From Macrocystis pyrifera (lineage: Eukaryota; Sar; Phaeophyceae; Laminariales; Laminariaceae): a stretch of 64,000 nucleotides of DNA. Both the position numbers and the translations under genes were made by a program. The notes under the pieces are model-generated. The model did no database searches, was not told where the DNA came from, and worked only from the letters and a program-made list of their open reading frames with translations. The stretch's first letter is position 1, and every line of letters starts with the position of its first letter. The stretch lies in assembly GCA_031763025.1 (NCBI GenBank), contig JASSKH010000006.1:12335979-12399978 (forward strand), in the 5' to 3' direction. Positions 51,901 through 62,324 of the stretch are shown here, piece by piece.

Positions 51901-53310
51901 CAATATTTCCAACCCTGCTTGTGTATTTGCTGTTAGCTTCGTTGTGTGTAGGGGTGTTCACCATTTTTCTTGCGAAGGAAAGTCAGTTTTAGGGCGGGGT
52001 GTATCCATGTAACAAAACCCGTTCAGATCTCCCATCAGACATGGCACGAAAACTACGTGCAAATATAATAATATCTCTTTGCGTATATTTTATAACACAG
52101 TGGGGGTAGGGCGCATGAAAGTAATCAAACAAATTTCTTCTTGAGTGTAAAATATCAAGCTTGTATGCTGACAGCGTATGCTGGAGTTAGTTTGAGGATT
52201 TCCAAAACATTTACTCAACGCGCTAGAGTAGTCCCGTGCGGCCGCGCGTACTACTATGCGCCCCTCTCGTGCTACAGTTATCACATGTTTCCACAATAGG
52301 AGTGTGGATTAATTAGCTCTGACAAAAGAGGGAGAGCATATAGAGCCTGAGAAGACGAAGGTACCCCCCGCGCGCTCTCCCCTGCTGCAGCCTGACTCAA
52401 AAGAGAGCGCTGCGGCCAGCGCGGCCTCACCTTGACCTCCCACGGGTCCTGCAAGTTGTACGATGCTGGGCCCGGTTGCGGGCCTCTTCGGTTCCCGTGG
52501 CATCCTCGATCGAGTTGGTTGGCGCGGTTCCCGGCCGGACTGCATGGAGTGGCACGACTGCCATCTAGACTCCTGGACGCGACCGGCGAGGGAGAGTTTC
52601 GGGCCCGCCTCGGTCCTGTACCACTTGTCCCCCACCGCGTGGGGCGGCTTGTAGTCCGGGGCGTGCTTGAAAGCGGCTTCGCCTGGCAGAGCGGCATGGT
52701 TCGTTTTTGTTACGTTGGGTGGTGTGGAGTGACGCGACGCTCCTACCAGGCGCGTATCTTTTGTAGACTTCATTCGCAACGCGGACAGATCATCATCGAT
52801 CCCCACTTGATGATCAATATCTTTCAGGGGCGGGTATGCTTCCTGATCTGTAGGATCTGTAAGATCTAGCTCATCGTGTTACCGGGTAGGAGCCGTGCAA
52901 TCCCCATGAATGATCTATAGGGAACGTGATTCCTGACTTGGATCTGAACTGTACAGATCCTGCCCGACATCTCATACAACCGCAGGTTAGGATCTACTGT
53001 ATGTATATGATGTGCAGTACGTAGATCGCGATCTGTTCGACGTGTCATGTAGACTCGAACCGAAAATTATTTACGCGTTCTGTGCTACTGTACGTGCCAG
53101 GTACTATTTAATAGATATGCGTCTTTTCCTGCACCCACTCTTTCGAAATCGAGGAACTCTGGACCAAGTCCTGCCAGCGCGCCGCCAGTGGTGAGTCGTC
53201 TCCCGCTTGTGGTGGTCTGCGCCGGTGTCAGAGACGTTCGCAAACCGCAGCTGCGGGACGCAAGCGGGGTCGCTCACGTAGGTGCACCGGAAGGGCTTGT
53301 ACTGCGCCAT
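47515..53310 (-). CDS. Low-complexity protein gene, possible sperm-tail PG-rich (flagellar) type, four exons
   Basis: Exons in transcript order: 53139-53310, 52431-52682, 50476-50748, 47515-48951; an additional exon at about 50911-51160 is possible. Junctions: GA/GTGGGT, AAG/GTGAGG, AAG/GTACGT, all with AG acceptors. The second exon holds KWYRTEAGPKLSLAGR and, in another frame, GPQPGPASYNLQD, which resembles the PGPxxY repeat of SHIPPO/STPGR flagellar proteins. The last two exons are Ser/Arg/Asn/Gly rich with repeated ERRRQEDS. Flagellar role is an inference from that one motif. The frame conflict in exon 2 may mean an assembly error or a decayed gene. Confidence 0.55.
48300..48450 (-). repeat. 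Coding minisatellite, 30-bp period
   Basis: Five imperfect 30-bp units with (C/T)ATCCGTC...TCGC on the plus strand. Each gives a ten-residue unit of the type RxGSNFNSEG in the minus-strand protein. Confidence 0.75.
49149..49272. repeat. TTTTCGGAAGG-body repeat, second copy
   Basis: AAGGCTTCTCTCGACCAGATATTTCCGAAAAAT and CTTAGCTCTGGAAAACTCGAGC align with 42788-42906. Confidence 0.6.
49962..50029. mobile_element. MITE family C copy
   Basis: GATGTAAGGACCGTTTGG left and AACGGACATTATGCTTCCGCCCAGAG right. Confidence 0.55.
50042..50412. repeat. Palindromic-unit minisatellite, two arrays
   Basis: About sixteen units of (T/A)TACCCGGCGGGTAGGT, 17-18 bp, in two arrays (50042-50193 and 50293-50412) around a 95-bp spacer. 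The core TACCCGxCGGGTA is self-complementary, so each unit can form a small hairpin. Lies in the intron just 3' of the exon 50476-50748 of the minus gene. Confidence 0.9.
50476..50748 (-). CDS. Exon of low-complexity protein gene
   Basis: 273 bp, phase 0 to 0. Reads QVCGTVPKSSMFCEPVRRLR, then EMSVDSSVATGIDEYGEDSI, ARRQSYHARSVTASANQAAT and PTYPYPQNNPPK. Donor AAG/GTACGT agrees with the consensus. Confidence 0.65.
50888..51635. other. Region open on both strands, coding strand undecided
   Basis: Minus frame 50888-51184 reads FQNAPALAFGCVFQQNGSRS and could be an exon of the minus gene (phase 0). The plus strand has two related stretches, STLAAYSSTSAPSATLGARI at about 51160-51220 and RSLYSNASSITLGATSVKYE at about 51435-51500, followed by LPHQLRNYLPKLFAPGTDHV and a stop at 51629-51631. 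The plus-strand duplication suggests a repeated protein unit or a TE gene fragment. I recognise neither. Confidence 0.35.
51608..51900. mobile_element. MITE family B, copy 6
   Basis: CACCTGGGACAGATCATG left end; interior GGATCTGTACTACACAGATA, and TCACAACGGCAGGTAAGGAA in reversed order. Confidence 0.68.
52431..52682 (-). CDS. Exon with PG-rich-like motif and frame conflict
   Basis: 252 bp between CTGCCAG and AAG/GTGAGG. First half in one frame: EAAFKHAPDYKPPHAVGDKW YRTEAGPKLSLAGR with high GC at third positions. Second half in another: RRGPQPGPASYNLQDPWEVK. A one-base shift between them would join both. In phase with the exon at 53139-53310 only for the first frame and with the exon at 50476-50748 only for the second. 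Confidence 0.5.
52777..53047. mobile_element. MITE family B, copy 7
   Basis: CGCGGACAGATCATCATCGA left, GCGATCTGTTCGACGTGTCA right. In the intron between the two first exons of the minus gene. Confidence 0.65.
53139..53310 (-). CDS. First visible exon of low-complexity protein gene
   Basis: ATG at 53308-53310, or the frame may continue to an acceptor at 53323. Reads MAQYKPFRCTYVSDPACVPQ, LRFANVSDTGADHHKRETTH, then HWRRAGRTWSRVPRFRK. Donor GA/GTGGGT leaves phase 1, matching the first frame of the next exon. Confidence 0.5.
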
Positions 53311-53902
53311 GGGAGACTCTACCTGTCCTTTCAAAAAACAAAAGAACGTACGCGTGTTCATAAAAAAGGAGGCTTTCAGCTGTGCTGCCTGGGCTACTGT
53401 TGGATGGGAAGGAAGAGGTTCCGACGTGTTTCGACCGAGTAACGCCATATGAAAATGATAGGAAACCTTGCATGGTTGGTGCCGGGAGGCGGTGGAAGCG
53501 CTGTGAGCTACTGCCGTGATCAACTTATCATGTCCCTTTTAATCATAGCCAAGGGTTTTACTGCGAATGTGCGCACTTAAGATGAAACATGCGACAAGCG
53601 CGAGCTTAAGTATCTGCTGAAAACCCACAACTCGCTGGTGGCGTCCGGCTAAACCAGACAAATATGCTTCCCTTCATCACAAGAACAACGTTTTCCCTCT
53701 ACATGTAGGCTGTACGCCGTGAAGCGAACCATCGATGAGCTAGCAGGCAAAGGACTTCGACCAAAACGAGTACAGCAGTAATGGAGTCGGCATGTACCCG
53801 AGAAGAAGCACGGCATACGCTCGCCATTGGGGGTAAAAAATCTGGGCGGCACCAGGCATATCGTGTCATATGGAAAGTTACCCTCGACTTGGAGGATAAA
53901 AC

Positions 53903-54111
53903 CAGGGGTGTTCACGGATCGGTTCAAACGTCGCGGGTCAGTTCGGGTTAGGTGGAGTCGGCTGGGGCCGGGCAAGGGTGACCCGACCCGACCCGACCCG
54001 ACCCGACCCGACACCACCGAAATCTACCCAACCCCAACCGACCTAACCCGTGAGATTTCTAAAACTGCCTGACCCGATCCCTGGTCGGGACATGAACCCG
54101 GAAGAGCCCTG
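53903..54111. mobile_element. hAT-like MITE, copy 3 (8-bp TSD)
   Basis: CAGGGGTGTTCACGGATCGG left and AGCCCTG right, flanked by GATAAAAC (53895-53902) and GATAAAGC (54112-54119), an 8-bp duplication with one mismatch. Interior GACCC repeats. Confidence 0.85.
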
Positions 54112-54119
54112 GATAAAGC

Positions 54120-56630
54120 ATCGTACCCGCATCGCTGATGGGTGGTGCTGGAGGTACCCGGACCCGGTAGAAGTTTGTCCAGGCTTCCAGGAAGACCATG
54201 GCGATTCGACCGGGGACGACGGTCTTTCCGCTTGTTGGCGTATGAGCTCTACGAAAACTTCTCCTGCCGCTGTTTCGAGGCCATTCATCGCCTGAGAGTG
54301 CGAGTTTGCCAGAACATGCCATCCCATCCACGGACGGACGCCGTCTGTGTTTCATTAATACAGTGGGTGTCCACACGCTCAGAAAATAGCACAGTTATGC
54401 GACCGAAACAACGGTAACTTAGGGTCATTCTTATCCCAGAGCTTTTTCATCCTTAATTTCCATTTCTTTTGCGCAATTTTTTAATCATCCAGAGTTTCCT
54501 GATTTTTTTCCCCTCATGTATGAGATCTAACTTTCCTGGAGTTTTTTTCGCTTCCGAAAGAATTTCACAAATTGTGACAGAACGCCTCCGTACCTTGTTG
54601 CATGTTTCCAATAATTTCCAAACTTGAGAACTCTGGAAAAAAAGCTAGCTGATAAGAACGGGCCTTAGGATCGTGTCGCGCCCGTTCCGTACGACTTCTT
54701 TCGTCGCAACTCGGGAACCAATGTGCATTGTTATCCCCCAATCACTACGTACGCAATGACGGTTACCTTAGTCGTCACTTTTATAGATATTTCCCTCTCT
54801 GCAGTCTCAAGAGGGTTACAAGAGACCAGACCGGCTAGACCCGCCTATGATATACAGCACTAAAGCTGTACCACCCTGGGCGGAAATATAAAGAACGTTT
54901 GTAGATCACTATGGATATCAATCGGTCGCTGTGTTTACTCCCAGCGTGGTGTATTTCCCACTATACATAAGAGAGGGCGAAACTGCCGTAGTTAAGAGAG
55001 GTGCTTTCGGCCTGTACCATACCTCTCTTCAAGCGGGGTAGCCACTGCTGCTGTAGTTGTTCCCTCAACGGTTTGGCATATAGCCACCCCTCACCCCCCC
55101 CTTCTCCCGGCTAGGTAATCGTCGTAGAGAGACATAATCAACCACACAGCAAGCAAAAAACAAGCACAACAACAGCGAAACACCCGACCCGACCCGACCC
55201 CCCACTCGGCCCTAATATCTTCATCGCGGTATCGTTGGCACTCGTGTCGAAGTAGCGTTGAAGGGGAAACACGCACGCCCGTATGTACGTGGGTACAAAT
55301 ACTGTAATACTGCTGACGTATATTTTTTGCTGTATTTTCAGAACACTCTTCGAGAGACAAGAGCTGTGTTTTGAATGTAGTCAACGTTTTGATGGCGAGA
55401 TAATCAGAGCGTGCCGTTGTGGCGTGCAGGATATATGGCCAGCCGCCATACGTACCACGGCCTAACGTACATAACTGGTACCTACACACGTTTTTACTGG
55501 CGAGTTTTGCAACTTTTTTTCTGTCTCAGGCGTCAACGCCCGGAGACGCGATCGTCTCCAATCTACCGCAGTGGTACCAGGATATACCGGGCAACATCCT
55601 ACCTGCATGGTGCAGCGTTTAATATGTTACAGCACTTCGAACCAGTACTATTACTGGTACATTACGGTGAGTATATAATGCTGCTGTGGCACAGCGGTGA
55701 TGCGTTCACCGCCAAACAAGGGCTCAAGTTGTTTCTGACTATGATGTGTGTGTCTGAAATTAAAATCACGCTCACGTCGACGTCGAGAGAGAGCTCGCCC
55801 CCGTCCGTCTTCGAGATGAATCGTTGGGTCCACGGATCTCTCTGGTCATAGTCGGAGGTGGGCAAGCCCGGGGAGGGCGGGGGACCCGGTCTCCATGCCA
55901 TTGGCTAGCCACTCTGGCTGCGTGCTCTCTTCCTCCTCTCCCTCCTTTGTGTACTTGTGTTTTGTGGTTAATGGTTCATGTCGTTCGTCGTTGATCAAAT
56001 CATGGTTGATAACTCCGGAACACGAACCGGAACAAAAACAACCACGAACCGGAACAAACTCCAAGCGCGGCGCAATAGCGCGAAGGCTCCAGCGCTCCAG
56101 CTCCAGCTCACACCTCGCAACTCGCAACTCATGCGGCATTGTAGAGGGACCACAGCCGTGCACAATTCATAACTTCTCATGATGAACTCCCCTGCGCAAG
56201 AAGCGATGCGACGTTGATTATATGGACCCGAGCAGATGGATCCCCAGGATTTGACACAAAAGTACAAGTTGATTCCAGCATCCAGCCTAGGAGCATCTTC
56301 GGGGAATTCCGTCACTCCCCCAAAGCCTGATACGGGGGGGCATATCATACTCCCTAATCAGAACCCACGATGGACCCTATGCTTGTACATGATGATTGGT
56401 TCTGATTATTATTAACACCACTGTAATATCTTCCCCCTAAAACACGCGAGGACAATATAGGGTTTGCGTAGAGAAAAGTACAGAGGATGCTTGAAACTGC
56501 ATGCAGTATGTTTAGATCGGAGGTCGGGACACTTCGTATCCCGGGGCAGGTTTCCGGGCTTTCAGCCTCATTCAAAGCAGTGCCATAACAAGTACGAGTA
56601 TGTACCTTAGAAATTTTACCTGTGCGTACC
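54120..56630. other. No gene recognised; a family C MITE at 54868-54951
   Basis: Family C copy with ACCACCCTGGGCGGAAATAT left and TTACTCCCAGCGTGGTG right. The rest holds short overlapping ORFs without a recognisable domain. Confidence 0.45.
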
Positions 56631-56642
56631 ACATACGATATC

Positions 56643-56993
56643 CACACCTCGGACAGATCATCCACAGATCATGGATTCCCCCTTGATGATCTACTACTAC
56701 TGCTGTAGATATTTTCCGCGAGCAGATAGGTCAGCCCCTGGTCTGTATGATCTGCAGCAGCTCGCGGTTAGGGGTGGGACCCTTGTTGATATCTGCATGA
56801 CCTACAGTAGGATATGCTTCCTCGGTTGGATCTGTTACTACTAATATACTGTATATATACCAGGTACGTACGTACTCGTGCGGATCTTGCATAGGTCCTC
56901 AGAAACGCAGGTTGTTAGGATCTAGACGATCCAGATCGTGGATCTAGATTATCTAGATGATCTGCAGGTAGATCGTCATCTGTCCGAGGTGTG
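56643..56993. mobile_element. MITE family B, copy 8, both ends intact
   Basis: Left CCACACCTCGGACAGATCAT and right ATCTGTCCGAGGTGTG are inverted repeats; 351 bp. Defines the family ends. Confidence 0.82.
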
Positions 56994-56999
56994 CACGTA

Positions 57000-57980
57000 T
57001 TCGATGAAACCCATCCATTAGTCAACACACGAACACAACAACACACATTTGCACCCTTCTCTGCTCTCGCCTGCCACCCCTGGTCCAACCCACAGACCTG
57101 ATCCCACTCGGACCTGAGCCCTCCAAACTGACGCTCTCGGTACGTACATAGCTAGCCGCCGGCAGGGCCCACCAAAAGCACCTTCTAATCCCACGCCGAC
57201 CGACATGGAAGGTCGGCAGAACACAGGAGATCGGGGGTCGGCTACAGCCTGGACAGAATTTTGTGCAATTATTCTCCATGCAGGTAGTTGCACTCATGTG
57301 ATAGTCTACCCTTCCTTGCTGCTGTACAGTGGGCGTCCGGTGTAAGAAAGGTCAATTTTGTGTCCAGGCTCAAACGTCTTATTTTTTCCAACCTTGATCT
57401 AACATTTAATCCAACCTTACGGCAAATGATGATTGGCGGAAGAAGCGCAACAACATATATTATTGCGAGTGCACGCTACAGAGTAGTTCCTATTATAGTA
57501 CAATGGTATTTGCGCCGCAAAACTTGCCGAACCACAACGTATGATAAACTTAAGTGACCCCATTGGGACTCACAGCATGGGCCACACAAAGCAGCCCACG
57601 CTGCCGAAGTAGGCGATGCGTGCCCGAGCCGAAACGCGATGAGATCCCCGATATACGTGCAGCATGACACTGCTCCTAGCCGTACTGCTGTGCGCTCCCA
57701 CTATTTCTGGGGAACATACAGCAGCAGTAGTGATCAGAACCAAAGATGCTGTGTGAACATGTGAACAGAGGGGGATACCTGGTTTCTGGGTCCACATCGT
57801 GGGTTCTGATTACTGTGATATGTAGTACTATGCCCCCCCCCGGTGTGTGTTGTTCACATTAAACACTTCTTTCTACCCGCGGACATCCCAGCACAACCAA
57901 TGTCCGTGCCGATTCTTCAATTCTAGAGAGATATAAGTTAAGTGGTCACAAAACTACGCCACATAAAGATACTACCGTTG
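57000..57980. other. No feature recognised
   Basis: Roughly 1 kb with short ORFs on both strands and no motif I can name. Confidence 0.4.
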
Positions 57981-57985
57981 CCACG

Positions 57986-58069
57986 TACCACTCTGACCGG
58001 GAATATATGCTCCGTTTGATCTTGATATCAGATTCCAAATGATTCTTATATTTCCGGTCAGAGTGGTGT
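57986..58069. mobile_element. MITE family C, best-preserved copy
   Basis: 84 bp: TACCACTCTGACCGGGAATATA left and TATATTTCCGGTCAGAGTGGT right, near-perfect inverted ends. Confidence 0.85.
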
Positions 58070-58489
58070 GCAGTAGGCACAGTGGACGACGCAATGCCAT
58101 GCCATCATACTGGATACGACAGGCACGAGATACACATTCTATGAAATAGAGAAACGAAAGAAAACAAAGAAAAAACAACAACAAAGAAGAAGACAAATGG
58201 AAGGAGAAAAAGAAAAAAGTACCCCTATACTATGTGCCTGGTATGTACCTGGTATATATATATATATATACAAGGCTTTCCTTCGGAGTGGTTATTCCGT
58301 CGTTTCGTGTACATATAACTGCAATTAATTGGCGACATAGCCCAAAGCCAACCAAACTAAATGTATTTGTGTAAGAAACGGTGAAGGATGTAATAATCGC
58401 GTTTATTTATGAATGTAATGTGAAACGTAAGATCGGGTGACGCAAGAGTAAGAATGACATTCGTCTAATAATAAGAATAACATATTGCA

Positions 58490-58820
58490 TCAGTGTGGGG
58501 AGAGAGTGGAGTAGTGCTTGGCATGTGGATGGTATATAACATACAGGCTGTTGTTTAAAGGAAGGTTTGGGACAGGAGAGAAAGCAGCAGTGCCGGCGAC
58601 GACAACGGTTATGGAAATGTTGTATAGTTGCTGGGCGGCCGCGATTTCGAAATAGCCAGCATAGGAGTTTGGATGAGACATGATATGTAAATAGTCTTCC
58701 AGGATGCTGTAGAAACGAGGCGGGAGGCCCATAATGTGGATATGTTCGCTGTTGAACCCGTTGGATATGTGTAGGAAGAAATAATCGTGCTTTTGGGAAA
58801 TGTGGGAAACAATTTGTTTG
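58490..58820 (-). pseudogene. OTU-like cysteine protease, C-terminal fragment
   Basis: Codons read KQIVSHISQKHDYFFLHISN, ... MSHPNSYAGYFEIAAAQQLY, NISITVVVAG and a closing HYSTLSPH before the stop. The G-x-(H/F)-E-(I/L)-x-A-x-x-x-L-Y-N pattern followed by a terminal HY-S/N-x-L is typical of OTU deubiquitinase domains, with the His as a catalytic residue. The part with the catalytic Asp-Gly-x-x-Cys is not seen in the same frame; upstream sequence reads better in other frames (VRGKCYNCRLTDSTIKDGDI). Probably a decayed gene or one carried by a mobile element. Confidence 0.5.
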
Positions 58821-59041
58821 CCTTCGTTCGTCCTGGATGGCGACAATCTGCTTGGTGTACTGCTTCGGAATTCCGCGAAGCCCTGGAGCAGGCGAAATGG
58901 AAGGGAGTCTTTTTGCGCTTGATGATGATGTCTCCGTCTTTGATGGTGGAGTCCGTCAGGCGGCAGTTGTAGCACTTGCCACGGACCTGGTCGAAGTAAA
59001 CATATAGGGTGCGCGGGGCGGGAGTGACGTACAGGGAATGG

Positions 59042-59071
59042 CGGGGGAGGGGGGGGGGGGGGGGGGGGGGG
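59042..59071. repeat. G-rich homopolymer
   Basis: GGGGGAGG then 24 G; on the minus strand it encodes a Pro run in a chance ORF. Confidence 0.85.
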
Positions 59072-59099
59072 AGAGTTCATTATTTGTACTACTCTACAG

Positions 59100-59785
59100 C
59101 GGCAAAACAGCAGTACGTAATCGCTTGCTATACGACGGCAGCAGCAGCAGCAGAAGCAGCAAGTACGTAATTTCCTTGACGATACAGAAATATGTACACA
59201 CACAAGTGTAGTACAGTACACACACAAATCACGTCCAGCATGATGCACGGCAACAACGCAGCAGCACCACAAAAAAAATCACATTGACGATTTTTTTTTT
59301 TTCATCATCATCACTTTTACTTTCCAGCCCACTCGTAGGAGGTTTTATCCTCGACGATCTTCTGGACAAGCCGTGGTCACAGGTGTCGTCCCTTCTCCCC
59401 CCCCCGGTACGTGCCTTTAGTTTTTATTGCGCATAGGGTTCAGCATTCCCACTGCTCGTCGATTTTCATCGAATGTACAGCTAACTCACGCTCTCGCGCT
59501 TTCCGCTAATCAATTTTATGCAAGAACAAGTCCCTACGAGCATGCACTCGGTGAGACTCGAACTCACGAATTGATCTTGACAGGTTCGCGGACCACCTAC
59601 CAAGCCACCGGGGACGCCGGATACAGAAATATGGACACACGCATAAGTTTAAGTTTAATAGACACACAAATCATGTCCAGCATGATGTACGGCATCAACG
59701 CAGCAGCGCCACAAAACGACCAGGAAACACAATTATCCGAGTACATACAAACATTCAGTGAATACTGCGGCAACACTAAAAGCAG

Positions 59786-59816
<31 letters not shown>

Positions 59817-60890
59817 GCAGCAGAAGCAGCAACGGATCGCCACAGCGTTGGCAGCAGCAGCATAGCAACGATATGAAAAGAAGGGAGAAAAAAAGTATGT
59901 ACCCCGAGGCCGTCCGAAAAGTATTTTCGGTACCTCACTATAGACCCACCTCCGCATGCTGTACGGCAACAACGCAGCAGAAGCATAGCAACAATACGAA
60001 ATACGAGAAAAAGTAGTACGTACGCAAAATGCAGGAGCAAAACGACCAAAATATTTTTTTACGTATCAAAAAAACTATTTGGGTACAAAAATGGCCAATA
60101 AAAACAATAATCCGCGTTGGCAGCAACCGCATACGTAGCAACGATATGAAAATAAGGAAGAAAAAAAGTATGTACCCTGGTATGCCGCAATCGCAAAACC
60201 TACGGAATTTCATTGACGATACCGAAATATGTACACACAAAAGTGCAGCATGATGTACGGCAACAAAAAAAAACGCAGCAGCACCACAGCAGCAGCATAC
60301 GTAGCAACGATATATATGAAAATAACCAAGCCAAAAACGAGAAATTGCAGTACGTACGCAAAATGCAGGAGCAAAACGACAAAAATATTTTTTTCACGTA
60401 TCAAAATGAACCATTTGAGTACAAAAACGACCAAGAAAACAGTAATCCGAGTACATACGTACGAACATTCAGTGGATATTGCGGCAGCATTAGCAGCAGC
60501 AGCAGCAGAAGCAGCCACAGCATTAGCAGCAGCAGAAGCTGCAACGAATCGCCGCAGCGTTGGCAGCGTTGGCAGCGTTGGCAGCGTTGGCAGCGTTGGC
60601 AGCGTTGGCAGCAGCAGCAGCAGCATAGCAACGATATGAAAATAAGGAAGAAAAAAAGCATGTACCCTGGTATGCCGCCATCGCAAAACCTACGGAATTG
60701 ACGATCCGAAAATATGTACGCTTCCAGCATGATGCACGGCAACAACGCAGCAGCACTACATACAGCAGCAGCAGCAATTGCACAGGAGCAGCAGGTGAAC
60801 AGCACGGCAACAACGCAGCAGCACTACAGCAGCAGCGAGTGCACAGGAGAAGCAGGTGCACAGCAGCAGCAGCACTCATGGCGTGGCGCT
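59100..60890. repeat. CAG-rich tandem array of 0.25-0.5-kb units
   Basis: At least four units share (T)TGACGATACAGAAATATG(T/G)ACACAC, CCAGCATGATG(C/T)ACGGCA, AACGCAGCAGCACCACA, TAGCAACGATATGAAAATAA and GGTATGCCGC(A/C)ATCGCAAAAC. Each carries its own CAG run. At 60551-60612 GTTGGCAGC is repeated about six times. ORFs are Ala/Gln/Ser/Cys runs from the triplets and I do not consider them genes. Confidence 0.8.
59291..59620 (-). mobile_element. tRNA-headed SINE, copy 3, inserted in the CAG array
   Basis: Poly(A) tail at 59291-59302 (as T), head ending GACGCCGG at 59620. It interrupts the array unit between CATTGACGA and TACAGAAATATGGACACAC; the uninterrupted unit at 59174-59195 reads TTGACGATACAGAAATATGT, giving the empty site. 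Confidence 0.9.
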
Positions 60891-61284
60891 GACAGCAGCA
60901 GCAGCAGCAGCGGCAGCCGAAAACGAGCAAAAAATGAGTACGTGGGGTCACCAAAACATGTACACACAGAAATCGTGTGCATGCACCGAAAATGCACCAC
61001 AGTAGCAGCAGCACTCACGTCGTTCGGTGCAGCGGTGACGGCGACAGCTGAATCCTCCGTTCCTTCGTTCACGTCCCGCAAACAGTTGTGCATGTGCGCG
61101 TTCGCGTGCACTACAGTTCTGTGTGTAAGAGGAGCCGACGCAACGCACGAAGGGGAAAGAACGAGCATGGATGAGTCAAAAAAAAGAAAACGCTTTGACG
61201 TAGGATTGCATGCAAAAAGGCAGTTGAAAACCCCCAAAAAACGTACTGGCAACATACAGCATGCACAATAGACGTAAGACACTC

Positions 61285-61510
61285 ACCACTGTCAGCAGTC
61301 TCGAGGGAGTACGAGACAGTCCCTTCCTTGATCGGGCGAGCACAGAACTCGCAGTCGGTTGCCCTGTCAAGATGATCCCGCCACCACGCACGTGAGATCC
61401 TTGCAGGTGGCGAAGGCCACGTTTTTGCCACCAGGCGCGGAGTTCTTGACCAAGTGCTGATCCGTGCACTGGTCGCAAACAACAGCCGGCACCAGGTCGG
61501 TCTTAGTCGT
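61285..61510 (-). pseudogene. Cysteine-pair (zinc-binding-like) fragment, frame broken
   Basis: One frame gives AVVCDQCTDQHLVKNSAPGG then KNVAFATCKDLTCVV, the adjacent frame gives ATDCEFCARPIKEGTVSYSL and ETADS before GTGAGT. CxxC pairs spaced this way suggest a zinc ribbon or treble clef, but they lie in two frames separated by a TGA. Either a frameshift or two chance matches. Confidence 0.35.
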
Positions 61511-61699
61511 TGCCGCTCTCTTGCCAGAGGGCGAGGACCACGCGCCTCTCGACGAGGGGGAGGTGAGCTTAGGGGGCGTGGAGAAGGGAGAGGCGGGGGT
61601 TGCAGCACCAGCAGGTTCGCCACCGACAGCAGCAGCTTGGCTGCCGACAGCTGCACCTATCTATGCCGTTCGTCGAAGGCGAGACGGCTCTTTTAGGCG

Positions 61700-61890
61700 C
61701 CGTGCGAAGAGCTGTCTTTGGTTGGCAGTTTGCGGAAGAAGAAAGAAGAAAAGGTCGTTTGGCTGTTTGGCGAAGAAGAAAGAAGAAATGTTGTTTGTGG
61801 CATTTCGGCTGTTTCAAAGAAGGAAGAAAGGTTGTTTGGCTGTTCGGCTGTTTCAAAGAAGAAGGGTTGTTTGCGAAGAGCTGTCTATCA
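61700..61890. repeat. Degenerate GGCTGTTT(C)...AAGAAGAA minisatellite
   Basis: Units of about 45 bp with TTGTTTGGCTGTT(T/C) and CAAAGAAG(A/G)A; three to four copies. Confidence 0.65.
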
Positions 61891-62053
61891 GTCGGTCTGT
61901 CTGCCAAGAGCTAGCAAGTGACAACGACCTCAAAAATCGTAATTATAGTTGTATCTATATAGGTTGGGTTGGCGTCGGTTGGCGACGGACGCATTCTGCG
62001 ATAGAGGCAGCACATTTCCGCCGAAATATTTTCTGAATGACGGGGTTCCTTAA

Positions 62054-62139
62054 CCCTTTTAGTACCGCAGTCCCGATTTGGGACAAATCACTTAGAATTA
62101 GAGTGGTTTGTCCCCAAATCGGGACTGCGGTACAAAAGG
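62054..62139. mobile_element. MITE family D, intact copy with TTAA duplication
   Basis: 86 bp, left CCCTTTTAGTACCGCAGTCC, right GGACTGCGGTACAAAAGG, with TTAA at 62050-62053 and 62140-62143. CC(C/T)TTT termini and a TTAA duplication are those of the piggyBac superfamily. The inner GATTTGGGACAAA/TTTGTCCCCAAATC extends the inverted repeat to over 30 bp on each side. Confidence 0.85.
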
Positions 62140-62324
62140 TTAACCTAAACTCGTCGGAACGCCAATCTTGTATCGAAAAAAAAACCGTTTTGTACACTTG
62201 GGCCATGCATGGGATATTTATCGGGATGCAATTTGATTTTTGCTGACGTCAGTTTTCGGGTTAAATAGGTATGGAGCTCCTTAAGGTCAAGTACGGAGCC
62301 TCAGAAAAATTAGGGTGAACCTCT

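Noticed and set aside
54043-54417. Gene fragment around 54.1-54.4 kb
   Set aside because: Several overlapping frames on both strands look protein-like but none has a recognisable motif or splice context.
59427-61271. Ala/Gln/Ser-rich proteins in the CAG array
   Set aside because: Frames arise from CAG runs, change from unit to unit, and one is interrupted by a SINE.
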